Under the pieces are notes generated by a model. It was not told the DNA's origin. It searched no databases and worked only from the letters and a program-made list of their open reading frames with translations. DNA of 64,000 nucleotides. Source: Mucilaginibacter sp. OK098. Its GTDB lineage: Bacteria; Bacteroidota; Bacteroidia; Sphingobacteriales; Sphingobacteriaceae. Where the stretch lies: NCBI RefSeq assembly GCF_900142915.1, contig NZ_FRCM01000003.1, positions 372,504-436,503 of the forward strand. Reading direction: 5' to 3'. Below are positions 14,581-23,540 of the stretch, one piece after another; positions within the stretch are counted from its first letter, which is position 1; each line of letters opens with the position of its first letter. Made by a program: the position numbers and the translations under genes.

Positions 14581-14701
14581 GACCATCTCCGTCCCCCCCC
14601 CTTCCCCAATAAGCTATAATTAATTGATAGTCAGTTAGATGGTTGAAAATTAGGATTCCAATTTCCGTATGGGCTCAATTGGAATTGTATTAGGACACCC
14701 G

Positions 14702-14869
14702 TCATTTATCCATGTTATTTTCTTCAGATAAATCGCCATCCTCTTCACTCATAATATGGTTTACAATTATTTGAGCGATCAGAGTCATTAACTTATCTTC
14801 TTCGTTATGTTTCGAAAAAAAGCTTTCATCGTTTTCTATAATTCGTTTAGTAGGCCTTTTATTTTTCAT
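14702..14869 (-). CDS. Small hypothetical protein (55 residues)
   Basis: An ATG-started frame MKNKRPTKRIIENDESFF followed by SKHNEEDKLMTLIAQIIVNHI and an acidic tail, ending in TGA. The basic N-terminus, central amphipathic helix and acidic tail are protein-like, and small proteins with a xxNEEDxLxxLIAxIIV helix occur in accessory DNA of this phylum. It is divergent to the zinc-ribbon nuclease gene (15043). A plus-strand frame over part of the same DNA (14807-15016) is less convincing. No family assignment. Confidence 0.45.
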   Translation of the reverse strand: MKNKRPTKRIIENDESFFSKHNEEDKLMTLIAQIIVNHIMSEEDGDLSEENNMDK

Positions 14870-15042
14870 TTTAAGGAGCCTATAAAATCTAAAGAAAACA
14901 ATTGGATTGATTCAACACTCGTGATTGGCATATACATTCTAAAGCTTCAGCATAAAGCAATCGCTATAAACGAGCGCAAGTTGGAGGCGTTAGTTTCTGT
15001 AAGATTGGTAAAGTAACTTTATAACTTTTACATTATCATTTT

Positions 15043-18015
15043 ATGTTATTGAACGAATTTGAGCAATTACTAGATCACAACAAAGCAACAGATTGGATGA
15101 TAGCCCCAGGGCTTTACGTCCCCGAAAGTTTAAATAATAAAGATTACATCGTTTTCAAGTGCAAAACGTGCGGTTCGATAAAAAGACATTCAGTAGGTAA
15201 CGTTAAATATTCATTACTTAATGATCCATATCATTGCCGCTGCCAGATTTGTAGGTTAAAAATAAACCAAGAACTAACTAGTTTAAGATTATTGAAAAAA
15301 GCTGAGGCAGCTATGGCTGAATCTGCCGGTTTTCCATGGTACTTAGATGGATCTAAAATAAACCATGATGTGTTCTATAATGTTAAAACACCCTTGCCAT
15401 TGCTTTGTAAAACATGTAATAATTTAAAAATGCATAGCTTTAGCAATGTGCTCACAGCCATCAAAAAGCCTGGCCATATTATTTGTCAACCTTGCTCGGA
15501 AAATCAAAGATTAAAACTTAAGCTTGAGAAATGGAGGCAAAAAGTTAACTTGATTACCTGTAATGAATATGATCTTGACACCTCAATAACAGCCAGTGGG
15601 TATAAAGTAATCCATCTGCTATGCGGGAAATTTTATTATATAAGGGTGCCTAATTCTTTAAAAAAAGGATTATGTCCATTTTGCAAACAAACTAACACAT
15701 CCATATTTCAAAGACTTAAAGATGAAAATCAACTTATTACATACATCGCTCAAAAAACAGCTGATCAATTAAAACTTCACCAGGTAAACAAGGCCGATAA
15801 GATTTTAGTAGTTTCATGTAATTTACACCCCAAGCAGGGCACTTACCCGCTGCCCTGGAGTTCTTTTGTAATTTCTCATAGAAAAAAAGGGCCGATGCTC
15901 TGCCCATTATGTAACAAACAAAGGCTCAGAAGAACAACTTATGAGCAATATAATCGGCAGCTTGAAAAGATTCAGTTAAGGATTGAAATGCCTGCAGAAA
16001 AGGAAAAGATTGATACGAAAGAGAAAGTTCTGCATTGGTGCACTGCCAGGCAAGGTCATCCTGCCTTTTATGCAAGTCCTTACCAGGTATTGTCTAAAAA
16101 TAAAAGGTGTTTGTTCTGCTATGACAAAGTTTCCTTTCATAAGAACTATGATTTTATTAAGATCTATACGGAAATGGATGACGATCGATTTTTTACACAC
16201 GCTGGAAAAAAGTTCAGGCTTTTATCTTCAAAAGCAGAAATTGAAAGCCAGATAAAGCCTTTTCAACACATTGGCCAAGTATCTATAAGACTTAACGAAT
16301 TAACATGTCACTTACACAACGAATATAATGTTACCTGGGGCAACTTTTACTATAATAATGCAGCCTGTGCCAAATGCACACGAGAGAACAATGTTTCATA
16401 TGCACACAGCTATTACCAGGCATTACTTGCCTATTTTAATTTTAATTACATTCCGGAATTCCCTATAAAGATCAATTCAAAAACGACTTACAGAATAGAT
16501 TTCAAATTATCAACGCAACCTAATTACCTGGAAATAGATAGTAGCCTTCATGTAAATAAAGGATGGGATAGAGATCAAAAAATGATCAGGGCTTATACAG
16601 AAAGAGACAGGATAAAGGATAGCAAATTAGGTGGCAATATCGAGCGCATTAAGTTGTACAATAACAAAAATCAACACCTGCCTCTAAAAACTCAAATACA
16701 AATAATTGAAACGGCTTTCTTAAATAGGGCTTTGCAAAATAATATTCCAATAATGGCAACTGATATTCAAACTGCAAAGCGGGATCCTGTTTTTTTTCGA
16801 AATGCACGTATTGTTAATTACATCAGAAAGCTTGAATATTACCATCAGGGACACATTGAATTTAAAAATAAGACCCATCTCTCTGTTTTGAATGCATTGG
16901 AAACCAATGAATCTGAGTTCTTCTGTAAAATTCATCAGCAAGCTTTTGTCAGGAACCTTTATTCTGTGGCAAAATTGGATTTTTTATGCCCAATATGCAG
17001 GAACAAAATAATACTTGGGCAGCAAAAAGACTATTATTTAAGTCAGGATAAAATTCAACAGATATCTGAATTTGTTGATGTTCGGTTTGACGGAGACTTT
17101 GCTATTGATACGGATAGATGGGCACAGGATGTGCATTTTTTCCAAACCATTGTTTTTCCTGCCCAGTGGCATTCCGAAAAAAGAACGGTTTTTATATCTA
17201 TCAGGGAATTAATTAGTTTACCTGTTGAAGATGTGTATAAAAGATTAAAGAAAACTAAATACATATCTCCTTACATAAAACATAAACGCTATTTTAATAG
17301 CTATTGTCCTGTAGAAATTAACAGTATAGAATTTACAGAGCGGCTAAACGCTAACAAGAACAGTGAGATTATGTTGAGTAGCTATCAGCATGAGGCCAAA
17401 TTAATTAACAGGTTAATGAAAAAATCAAATAAAGGAGGTTATATTGAGCAGTTGATTGATAATAATGAAAAAAAAGCCCTGCCATACACTCATAAAACCG
17501 CTGATAACGCTAAGCTTTGTTTGGCTACGTTTGACAGAAAAATAATCCCCTTTTTTGCCGATTTGTCTGATATTGAACTGTTAACCCCCAGAAAGAATTA
17601 TGCATATAATAAGCAATATTTACTTTTAAGAGATTTAAGATGTGGCCATCGCTTTTATTGCAGCTGGAACTGGATAACAGTCAGAAAAAAGATGAATAAG
17701 GGTATCCAATGCCAGCACAAAGATTGTTTTGATGTTTACTATAAGCAAGCTTATAGACCCGGCAATAAAATGGCTGACAAAAAAATACTGGAGTATTTTA
17801 GGAATTTATTTAACGCGCAATATTATCCAGTTTATCCAGACCAGATAATTAAAATAAGAGAACCTATTGAAGTTTCTCATTTGCCTACAGGTAGAAAATT
17901 TAAGACGAGCGTCGACAATTTCAGAAGAGGGAAATTTAGATGCATATTCAAGAAGCTTTCCTCAATGGAGTTATCACAACTTTTTCCGTTGCAGACAACC
18001 AATAATATCAGATAA
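15043..18015 (+). CDS. Multi-zinc-ribbon protein with embedded Vsr/DUF559-like nuclease core
   Basis: A 990-residue protein with no close named family that I recognise. Zinc-ribbon-like CxxC pairs recur: C40/C43 with C67/C70; C122/C125 with C148/C151; C211/C214; C287/C290; C356/C359; C442/C445; and a CPIC pair after the nuclease region. The modules resemble the DUF4379-type probable zinc ribbons. Residues 472-540 carry a nuclease signature: E472, D486 in YRIDFKL, E497-I-D499 with H503 in LEIDSSLH, then D522 in ERDRIKDSKLG and IERIKLY, the pattern of Vsr/DUF559 (EDxHD) endonucleases. The second glycine of the usual EIDG is Ser. The gene is strikingly AT-rich compared with its neighbours, lies alone in accessory DNA and has a TAACTTTA box about 25 bp upstream. 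Likely a DNA endonuclease, perhaps for defence or homing; function unproven. Confidence 0.75.
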   Translation: MLLNEFEQLLDHNKATDWMIAPGLYVPESLNNKDYIVFKCKTCGSIKRHSVGNVKYSLLNDPYHCRCQICRLKINQELTSLRLLKKAEAAMAESAGFPWYLDGSKINHDVFYNVKTPLPLLCKTCNNLKMHSFSNVLTAIKKPGHIICQPCSENQRLKLKLEKWRQKVNLITCNEYDLDTSITASGYKVIHLLCGKFYYIRVPNSLKKGLCPFCKQTNTSIFQRLKDENQLITYIAQKTADQLKLHQVNKADKILVVSCNLHPKQGTYPLPWSSFVISHRKKGPMLCPLCNKQRLRRTTYEQYNRQLEKIQLRIEMPAEKEKIDTKEKVLHWCTARQGHPAFYASPYQVLSKNKRCLFCYDKVSFHKNYDFIKIYTEMDDDRFFTHAGKKFRLLSSKAEIESQIKPFQHIGQVSIRLNELTCHLHNEYNVTWGNFYYNNAACAKCTRENNVSYAHSYYQALLAYFNFNYIPEFPIKINSKTTYRIDFKLSTQPNYLEIDSSLHVNKGWDRDQKMIRAYTERDRIKDSKLGGNIERIKLYNNKNQHLPLKTQIQIIETAFLNRALQNNIPIMATDIQTAKRDPVFFRNARIVNYIRKLEYYHQGHIEFKNKTHLSVLNALETNESEFFCKIHQQAFVRNLYSVAKLDFLCPICRNKIILGQQKDYYLSQDKIQQISEFVDVRFDGDFAIDTDRWAQDVHFFQTIVFPAQWHSEKRTVFISIRELISLPVEDVYKRLKKTKYISPYIKHKRYFNSYCPVEINSIEFTERLNANKNSEIMLSSYQHEAKLINRLMKKSNKGGYIEQLIDNNEKKALPYTHKTADNAKLCLATFDRKIIPFFADLSDIELLTPRKNYAYNKQYLLLRDLRCGHRFYCSWNWITVRKKMNKGIQCQHKDCFDVYYKQAYRPGNKMADKKILEYFRNLFNAQYYPVYPDQIIKIREPIEVSHLPTGRKFKTSVDNFRRGKFRCIFKKLSSMELSQLFPLQTTNNIR

Positions 18016-18140
18016 CCTCAGGCACGCACTAGTATTTAAAAATAAAGGCATAGCTTCCGTTGATTACTTCTTGATTTACAATCATTGATTTAGCGTCAAA
18101 TTACAGGAAAGGCCTATTGTACCATAAAGCAGAATTATAT

Positions 18141-18169
18141 AAAAGCAGGTAAAATCAAATCCTGCTTTT
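18141..18169. terminator. Bidirectional terminator between convergent genes
   Basis: AAAAGCAGG (18141-18149) and CCTGCTTTT (18161-18169) form a 9-bp stem between the stop of the nuclease gene (plus) and the stop of the phosphoesterase gene (minus), with A-rich and T-rich ends that serve both strands. Confidence 0.75.
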
Positions 18170-18175
18170 AGTATC

Positions 18176-20608
18176 TCAGTCATCGCCATCTTTAACCGGG
18201 GATAATTTCACAAAGGCGCTCCTCCGCGGTTCCGGCATCCGCTGCTGTGATCCTTTCACCGCTTTCCAGATAATTTCGTTTAACAACCGGTCGGGAGCGG
18301 CATCTGCTTTGGCAAAGTTAAATGATGCCGATTGTTTGGCCTCCTTATTCCAGGCGGTATTCCGTTGACTGATGTCAACAGTAGCATCATGGGCTGTGTA
18401 GGCAGTGCTATCGGGGATAGCTTGAAAACAATTCCACATGGGGGTGGCAGCGGCATCGTACTGGCTCATAGGGGGCAGCCCAAGGATCAATTCAATGGTA
18501 CGGAGCAGCCCCGAAGTGGAGTACATCGTGTGGTTAACGCTATGGCGTTTAACAAAAGGGCTGATTACCCAGGCAACGGAACGATGCGCATCTACATGAT
18601 CCGGACCGTCCTGGGCGTCATCTTCCAGGACAAAAATGGCCGATTCTTTCCAGATAGAACTATGTGATATATGCTCCACCAGCCTTCCGAGTGCCAGGTC
18701 GTTATCTGCTACCTGCGCTATTGGGCTATAAGCCCCCTTCGATAAGCCACTGGTATGATCATTAGGCAAATAGATCGTGTTAAAATGCGGAACATTTTGC
18801 TTTACCAGCAGAGAATCAAAGTCATGTTCAAAAATTTTTTCTCTGTATATATCCTGTATAGCCAGGTTCCAGCCGGGATATGCCTTGCAATAATGTTCGT
18901 CCTCCCTAAGCAGGCCAAGGGTAGGTTTACCAGTGTCCATAAACTCCCCGTAGTTTCGAAAAGAAACGCCGGCACGCTGGCAGTAATTCCATATAAACCC
19001 CAAAGGTGGGTTTGCAATCGGGCGACTGCCGTCAAAGTCATAATTACCTCCCCTGCCTGCATAATTGGAAGGCCAGTTCTTCTCCACAAAATCAGTAGCA
19101 TAGGCAGCCATCGACCAGTTGTGGCCATCGGCACTTACCTCAGCGTCTACATAAAAATTATCAAACAATACGTAGTCCTGCGCTAATTTATGGCCATTAG
19201 GCGTTATTTTCTTTCCAAAAAGACAAAGGCTGCTGTCTCCATTACCCTCCGGCATATCACCCAAAACCTGGTCGTATGTACGGTTCTCCTTCAATACATA
19301 GAATACATATTTAATTGGAGAAGTGCCACCGACTTTAACAGGAACCGGATTCCCTGTTTCGCCTGAAGGAGCGAGTTCCCGTTCTTTAGAATAGGGCGTA
19401 TTATCGTAAACCTGTTGGCTATAGTTGCTTTGGATAGCCGGGGTTGGGACAGGGATTACCGATAAGGTGCCTTTAAACATACTCCCAATATATTTTATCG
19501 GGCTGACTGGTGATTGAACACTGTTATTGCTCTTTTTATATTTTGCATCATCAAAAGATGGCTTTGCGCCAGGCTTGTACGGATTAGACATAGAGGACAT
19601 GCCTTTTCCGTTGGTAACCAGGATTTGTTTGCCCCACACACGCACACAAGTAGGATACCATCCCACAGGAATAAATCCCAGGGAACGACTATTGCCAGGA
19701 TCAGATACGTCAAATTCGGCAAGATAGTTATTATCTGCATTGGCAATATAAAGGATTTTCCCATCGGCAGACAAAGCAACACTGTTAGTAGCAGAGCCTA
19801 TTGGCGCATCAGGTGATAATGCCGTATGAAGTGTTTCAACTACTTCACGGGAGTTCAGGTTAATAACCGATACGGAATTAGAGCTGGCATTAGCAACATA
19901 TAGCCATTTACCTTTTGCATCAACTGCCAGATCTGTGGGATGTTCTCCGGTATTTACAGAATCTTTTAATATGTTTTTTTGGGTATCATATATCCATACT
20001 TTCTGACCGCCCCATGCGGAAATATACAGCTCCTTTTTTACCGGGTTCAGGATGCATGTATAGGCCTCAGCAGATAGTGCAACCTTATTCAATACCTTCA
20101 TCGTTTTAGTATCGCATACATACAAGGAGTTGTTTTCTTTAGTCACTACGTACATCCTTTCGTGTTTTTCGTCAAGGGTAAGCCCTGTAGGGCTTATCTT
20201 ATCATTAGGCCAGGGGCGGCCCAGTACAAGCGTATCTTTATTAATGAGGCTTTTTCCGGTATATTGATACCTGATAATAATATCATCATTACCACCAGAG
20301 GCGTATAAATAATGTTTACTGAAGGCAAGCCCCAACCAGGCATCATTTACATTCATAGTAGCCACTAACCTTTGTTCCTGCAAATTGATCAGATCAATTG
20401 TTGGGTGTCCGTTACCATTGTTTGTTACCGCTACATGGATGCCATCCGGCGCAATGACCATATTGAGCGGCAGATCGCTGCTTAACGGGATTGAATTTCC
20501 GGCAGGTGAAAGGAACCAGCCATTTGGAAGCTGAACCCTTTGCGCAACAAGCTGATTGCTTAGCAGCAAGAAGCCACCACAGATAAACCAAAAAAAACAA
20601 TTTCTCAT
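18176..20608 (-). CDS. Exported beta-propeller (YncE-like) / phosphoesterase fusion
   Basis: An 810-residue exported protein: signal peptide (MRNCFFWFICGGFLLLSNQLVAQ), then a YVTN/YncE-type seven-bladed propeller over about 40-340 (repeats such as WLYVANASSNSVSVINLNS and ILYIANADNNYLAEFDV), then an alkaline-phosphatase-superfamily phosphoesterase domain over about 430-740 (KYVFYVLKENRTYDQVLGD, FVLEDDAQDGPDHVDAHRS). The ENRTYDQ motif and the Asp/His-rich DDAQDGPDHVDAHR are the metal-site motifs of the phospholipase-C-like phosphoesterase family. Probably periplasmic or surface-exposed hydrolysis of a phosphoester; substrate unknown. It has its own promoter at 20720 but lies just downstream of the metallophosphoesterase. 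Confidence 0.9.
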   Translation of the reverse strand: MRNCFFWFICGGFLLLSNQLVAQRVQLPNGWFLSPAGNSIPLSSDLPLNMVIAPDGIHVAVTNNGNGHPTIDLINLQEQRLVATMNVNDAWLGLAFSKHYLYASGGNDDIIIRYQYTGKSLINKDTLVLGRPWPNDKISPTGLTLDEKHERMYVVTKENNSLYVCDTKTMKVLNKVALSAEAYTCILNPVKKELYISAWGGQKVWIYDTQKNILKDSVNTGEHPTDLAVDAKGKWLYVANASSNSVSVINLNSREVVETLHTALSPDAPIGSATNSVALSADGKILYIANADNNYLAEFDVSDPGNSRSLGFIPVGWYPTCVRVWGKQILVTNGKGMSSMSNPYKPGAKPSFDDAKYKKSNNSVQSPVSPIKYIGSMFKGTLSVIPVPTPAIQSNYSQQVYDNTPYSKERELAPSGETGNPVPVKVGGTSPIKYVFYVLKENRTYDQVLGDMPEGNGDSSLCLFGKKITPNGHKLAQDYVLFDNFYVDAEVSADGHNWSMAAYATDFVEKNWPSNYAGRGGNYDFDGSRPIANPPLGFIWNYCQRAGVSFRNYGEFMDTGKPTLGLLREDEHYCKAYPGWNLAIQDIYREKIFEHDFDSLLVKQNVPHFNTIYLPNDHTSGLSKGAYSPIAQVADNDLALGRLVEHISHSSIWKESAIFVLEDDAQDGPDHVDAHRSVAWVISPFVKRHSVNHTMYSTSGLLRTIELILGLPPMSQYDAAATPMWNCFQAIPDSTAYTAHDATVDISQRNTAWNKEAKQSASFNFAKADAAPDRLLNEIIWKAVKGSQQRMPEPRRSAFVKLSPVKDGDD

Positions 20609-20645
20609 AACTATAATATTAAGTGGCTTTTTATTTCAGTACTTT

Positions 20646-20674
20646 ACTCAAGACAAATTTAATTTGCCTTGAGT
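20646..20674. promoter_or_regulatory. 29-bp palindrome in the leader of the phosphoesterase gene
   Basis: Half-sites ACTCAAGACAAATT and AATTTGCCTTGAGT flank a central T with a single mismatch. It lies between the -7 box (20720-20713) and the start codon (20608) on the minus strand, so it could be an operator or an mRNA hairpin. It could also act as a weak terminator for the upstream gene. Confidence 0.5.
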
Positions 20675-20712
20675 ATTATACCTTATAAATGAGTATTGCC
20701 TACGTTAAAAGA

Positions 20713-20720
20713 CAAAGATA
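20713..20720 (-). promoter_or_regulatory. -7 promoter box for the phosphoesterase gene
   Basis: Minus-strand TATCTTTG matches TAnnTTTG exactly and stands 105 bp before the ATG at 20608. Confidence 0.55.
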
Positions 20721-20753
20721 CTTTGTAAAAGTAAACAGGATATTCCCTGCTTG

Positions 20754-21692
20754 TTAATAAGAATGCGGGAAGTATTCATTTTCAACGGTTCCATCATCAT
20801 AAAAATTCAATATCGCATAACCCGGCGGGGTTTCCAGGTAATAGCCGGGTCCGGCTGATTCAGCATCGCCTTTGCCCCACCAGAACCCGCTCATTGCGCC
20901 ATTACAGCAATATAAAACATCGTTATAACGGGTTTGATCGGATAAATGGTTGTGCCCGCTTAAGCAAATTTTCACTTTGTCGCGGTGTTTGTAAAACAAA
21001 TCTTTTAACTTTTTGCAATCTGAATGGCCCCCACCAACCAGCACCTGCGTAGTACCTAAAATTGGATAATGTGACATGAGCAATACAGGAGCAGACGAAG
21101 GTATTTTTTCCAGTTCACCCTGTAACCAGCTATACTGTTCCTGATCCAGCGAAATATTGCTGTTGTTACCATCAAGCACAATAAAATGCCAGTTCTTTTT
21201 GGTGAAGCTATAATACCGGTGTGGAATTTTCAATCGTTTAACCACATATTCTTTCCCGTACATTTCATCCTCTTTAGAAGGAGCCTTCCACCATGGGTCA
21301 TGATTGCCGATACAGCTATGCACCTCATATTTATCAAGTAATGCTGTGCATTCATCCCAAATGCTCCATTGCCGGATCACCTGGTCGTGCTTTACGTCAT
21401 CATAAGATGCATCATTAATAGAATCCCCTCCATTTAAGAAAAAATCGGGCTTGTGCTTTGTTATGATGTGCTTTAAGCAGCTTTTAAACCTCTCCGGTGC
21501 ATTATCCCCCTCCCTAATGTGTACATCAGTAATATGCGCCACGGTGAGCACTACCTTTTTACCTTTTTTTCCTTCGCCGTTATTTATGGAAGCCAGGGCA
21601 GGCAGCCCGCCGGTTACCACCATGCCGGTGGCCAGTCCCGCTGCCTTTAATAAAGATCTCCTGTTTAGTTTCATCATTTCATTTTGTATCAT
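20754..21692 (-). CDS. Tat-exported calcineurin-like metallophosphoesterase
   Basis: A 312-residue protein with a twin-arginine signal (KLNRRSLLKAAGLATGMVVT) and all metallophosphoesterase motifs in order: HITDVHIREG, NGGDSINDA, GNHDPW, LMSHYPI and CLSGHNHLSD. These bind a dinuclear metal centre, and Tat export fits a cofactor-loaded enzyme. Likely a periplasmic phosphomono- or diesterase; substrate unknown. It starts 23 bp after susD and is probably the third gene of the susC-susD operon. The start may be M6 or M7 rather than M1. Confidence 0.92.
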   Translation of the reverse strand: MIQNEMMKLNRRSLLKAAGLATGMVVTGGLPALASINNGEGKKGKKVVLTVAHITDVHIREGDNAPERFKSCLKHIITKHKPDFFLNGGDSINDASYDDVKHDQVIRQWSIWDECTALLDKYEVHSCIGNHDPWWKAPSKEDEMYGKEYVVKRLKIPHRYYSFTKKNWHFIVLDGNNSNISLDQEQYSWLQGELEKIPSSAPVLLMSHYPILGTTQVLVGGGHSDCKKLKDLFYKHRDKVKICLSGHNHLSDQTRYNDVLYCCNGAMSGFWWGKGDAESAGPGYYLETPPGYAILNFYDDGTVENEYFPHSY

Positions 21693-21715
21693 AAAACAGA
21701 ACTACTTACGGCCTG

Positions 21716-23503
21716 TTACCAGCCGAATATTTGTTTAAGATTTGGATTCAGTATTACCTGCTGTTGTGGTATGGGGCGATAATAGTATTTAGGTTCCTGA
21801 AAATCGCGGGTTACCGATTCGGTTACAATGAAACTCCCGGTATTAACATTTTTTAAATACACGGTAGCGTCAGAACCAATTGTACCTGTGCGGTAATAAA
21901 TTAGCGGCACCCCCAGTGAGTTCTTTTCCTTTTTGTCTTCCGCCGGGATGGTTGAAGATGCGTCTATCAAAATAATATCTTCAATGCCATCACCGGTTAA
22001 ATCGTATTTTCCCAAGCCTGCGAAATACATTCCTTCTGGGCTTTTGGCTAATAATTTTCCGGCCTTCCACCTCATCAGGTCATCATACCTTGTATTTTCA
22101 AATGCAAATTCCACTCTCCGCTCTCTTCTTATCTCTACTATCACTCCAATGTTTGATCCTATATTACCAAATTGTTGTTGTAATAATACATCGGGAGACG
22201 AATTTGCCTGTGCCATATTAAGATCGGGTAATCCAGCTCTTCTTCTGATAAGGTTCACCGATGCATCAAGTTGTTGTTGCGTTAAGGTACCCAGTTCGGC
22301 AAGCGCTTCAGCGTAGCTTAGCAACACTTCTCCATATCGGTATACAGGGAAATCCACCCCATTTACAGTACTGGCATCGGTGCTGTTCACGTATCCCTTT
22401 AATTGGTGATAACCTGTAAAATTTTTATTTAAACTCTGGATGTACGGCTGTGTATTCGGAACCCTGATCCATCCCGGATAAGCCATCGTTTGGGCAAGCC
22501 TGGAATCACGGTTCTGAAACTCATTTACAAAATTCATTTTATCATAATTTGGCTGATCTGTAAAACGGCTGCCATCTTTCATCAGGTAAGTTTGGATCAG
22601 GTCTTTAGCGGGGGCTTGCTCATAATCGCCAAAAACCACCCCATTTACATTTTGGCTCCGGCTTTTACTAAAGTCAAAAATATTGGCCAAAATAACTTCC
22701 TTATTTGCGGTCAGATCCTGGCTGTTGAACAATGCAGCATAATCCTGATCAGGTTTTCCTGTATTATAAATAGCGAAATTTCCTGAGGCCATAATATCAC
22801 CAGCTATTTTAACAGCGGTTGCAAGAAAAGTATTTGCAGAGCCTGTTAAATTTAGTTCTGAGTGATATTTACGGTAAGTGCCTTCATAAAGCGCCGTACG
22901 GGTATAAAACGCAGCTACTGCCCATTTCCCGGGTGTACCTGGCGCAACGCTTTCCCTGACATGCTGATAGGCAAAATCCAGATCAGCCATAACACTATCC
23001 ATAACCAGCGCCCTTGGGTCACGTGCCTTGTATAAAGCCTTATCACCCGGGCTCAAAGTACCTGAGTACCATGGCACATCCGAAAAGCGTTTAATTTTAT
23101 CCATGTAAAATAATGCACGGTAATATTTAGCCAATCCTACATAATGATTTTTTATGTCCGCGCTAACTTTTGCTTTATTATAGTTTTCTAAAAAGTAGTT
23201 AATATCACGTAACCTGCTCCAATCCCACCCCGTTGTAATATTTTGTGAATTGGCACTCCCTGCCATCACATTTTTCACTTCTACATTAGCGGTAGTTGCA
23301 ACGTTATCGCTGCTTTGATCATTCAGGTAGCTATTCCTGTCTGGCATTGAAAGCAGGCCATTAACGTATAACGCGAGGTCATTTTCTGTATTAAAGAAAA
23401 GATTTGGTGAGATAGCCGTTTGCGGAAAACGGTCGAGTCCACTTTTTTTGCAGGCAGTAAATGCGATTGCAATAAACAGGATATATATAGTATATTTCTT
23501 CAT
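21716..23503 (-). CDS. SusD/RagB-family nutrient-binding lipoprotein
   Basis: A 595-residue SusD homologue: lipoprotein signal (YILFIAIAFTACKKSG, lipid-modified Cys at residue 18), TPR-like helical body (GLAKYYRALFYMDKIKRFSDVPWY) and C-terminal RagB/SusD motifs (PVYRYGEVLLSYAEALAELG, ERRVEFAFENTRYDDLMRWKAG, YRPIPQQQVILNPNLKQ). It would cap the outer-membrane SusC transporter encoded 37 bp upstream and bind the ligand at the surface. The ligand is not a proven glycan; the two phosphoesterases downstream suggest a phosphorylated or organic-phosphate compound. Confidence 0.96.
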   Translation of the reverse strand: MKKYTIYILFIAIAFTACKKSGLDRFPQTAISPNLFFNTENDLALYVNGLLSMPDRNSYLNDQSSDNVATTANVEVKNVMAGSANSQNITTGWDWSRLRDINYFLENYNKAKVSADIKNHYVGLAKYYRALFYMDKIKRFSDVPWYSGTLSPGDKALYKARDPRALVMDSVMADLDFAYQHVRESVAPGTPGKWAVAAFYTRTALYEGTYRKYHSELNLTGSANTFLATAVKIAGDIMASGNFAIYNTGKPDQDYAALFNSQDLTANKEVILANIFDFSKSRSQNVNGVVFGDYEQAPAKDLIQTYLMKDGSRFTDQPNYDKMNFVNEFQNRDSRLAQTMAYPGWIRVPNTQPYIQSLNKNFTGYHQLKGYVNSTDASTVNGVDFPVYRYGEVLLSYAEALAELGTLTQQQLDASVNLIRRRAGLPDLNMAQANSSPDVLLQQQFGNIGSNIGVIVEIRRERRVEFAFENTRYDDLMRWKAGKLLAKSPEGMYFAGLGKYDLTGDGIEDIILIDASSTIPAEDKKEKNSLGVPLIYYRTGTIGSDATVYLKNVNTGSFIVTESVTRDFQEPKYYYRPIPQQQVILNPNLKQIFGW

Positions 23504-23540
23504 GACTGATTTTTTTAATAATTATTAAATCATTTAAAAA

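Noticed and set aside
14807-15016. Plus-strand frame of 69 codons before the zinc-ribbon nuclease
   Set aside because: It overlaps the more protein-like minus-strand 55-codon frame, shows no family resemblance and has no ribosome site; it is probably chance in AT-rich DNA.
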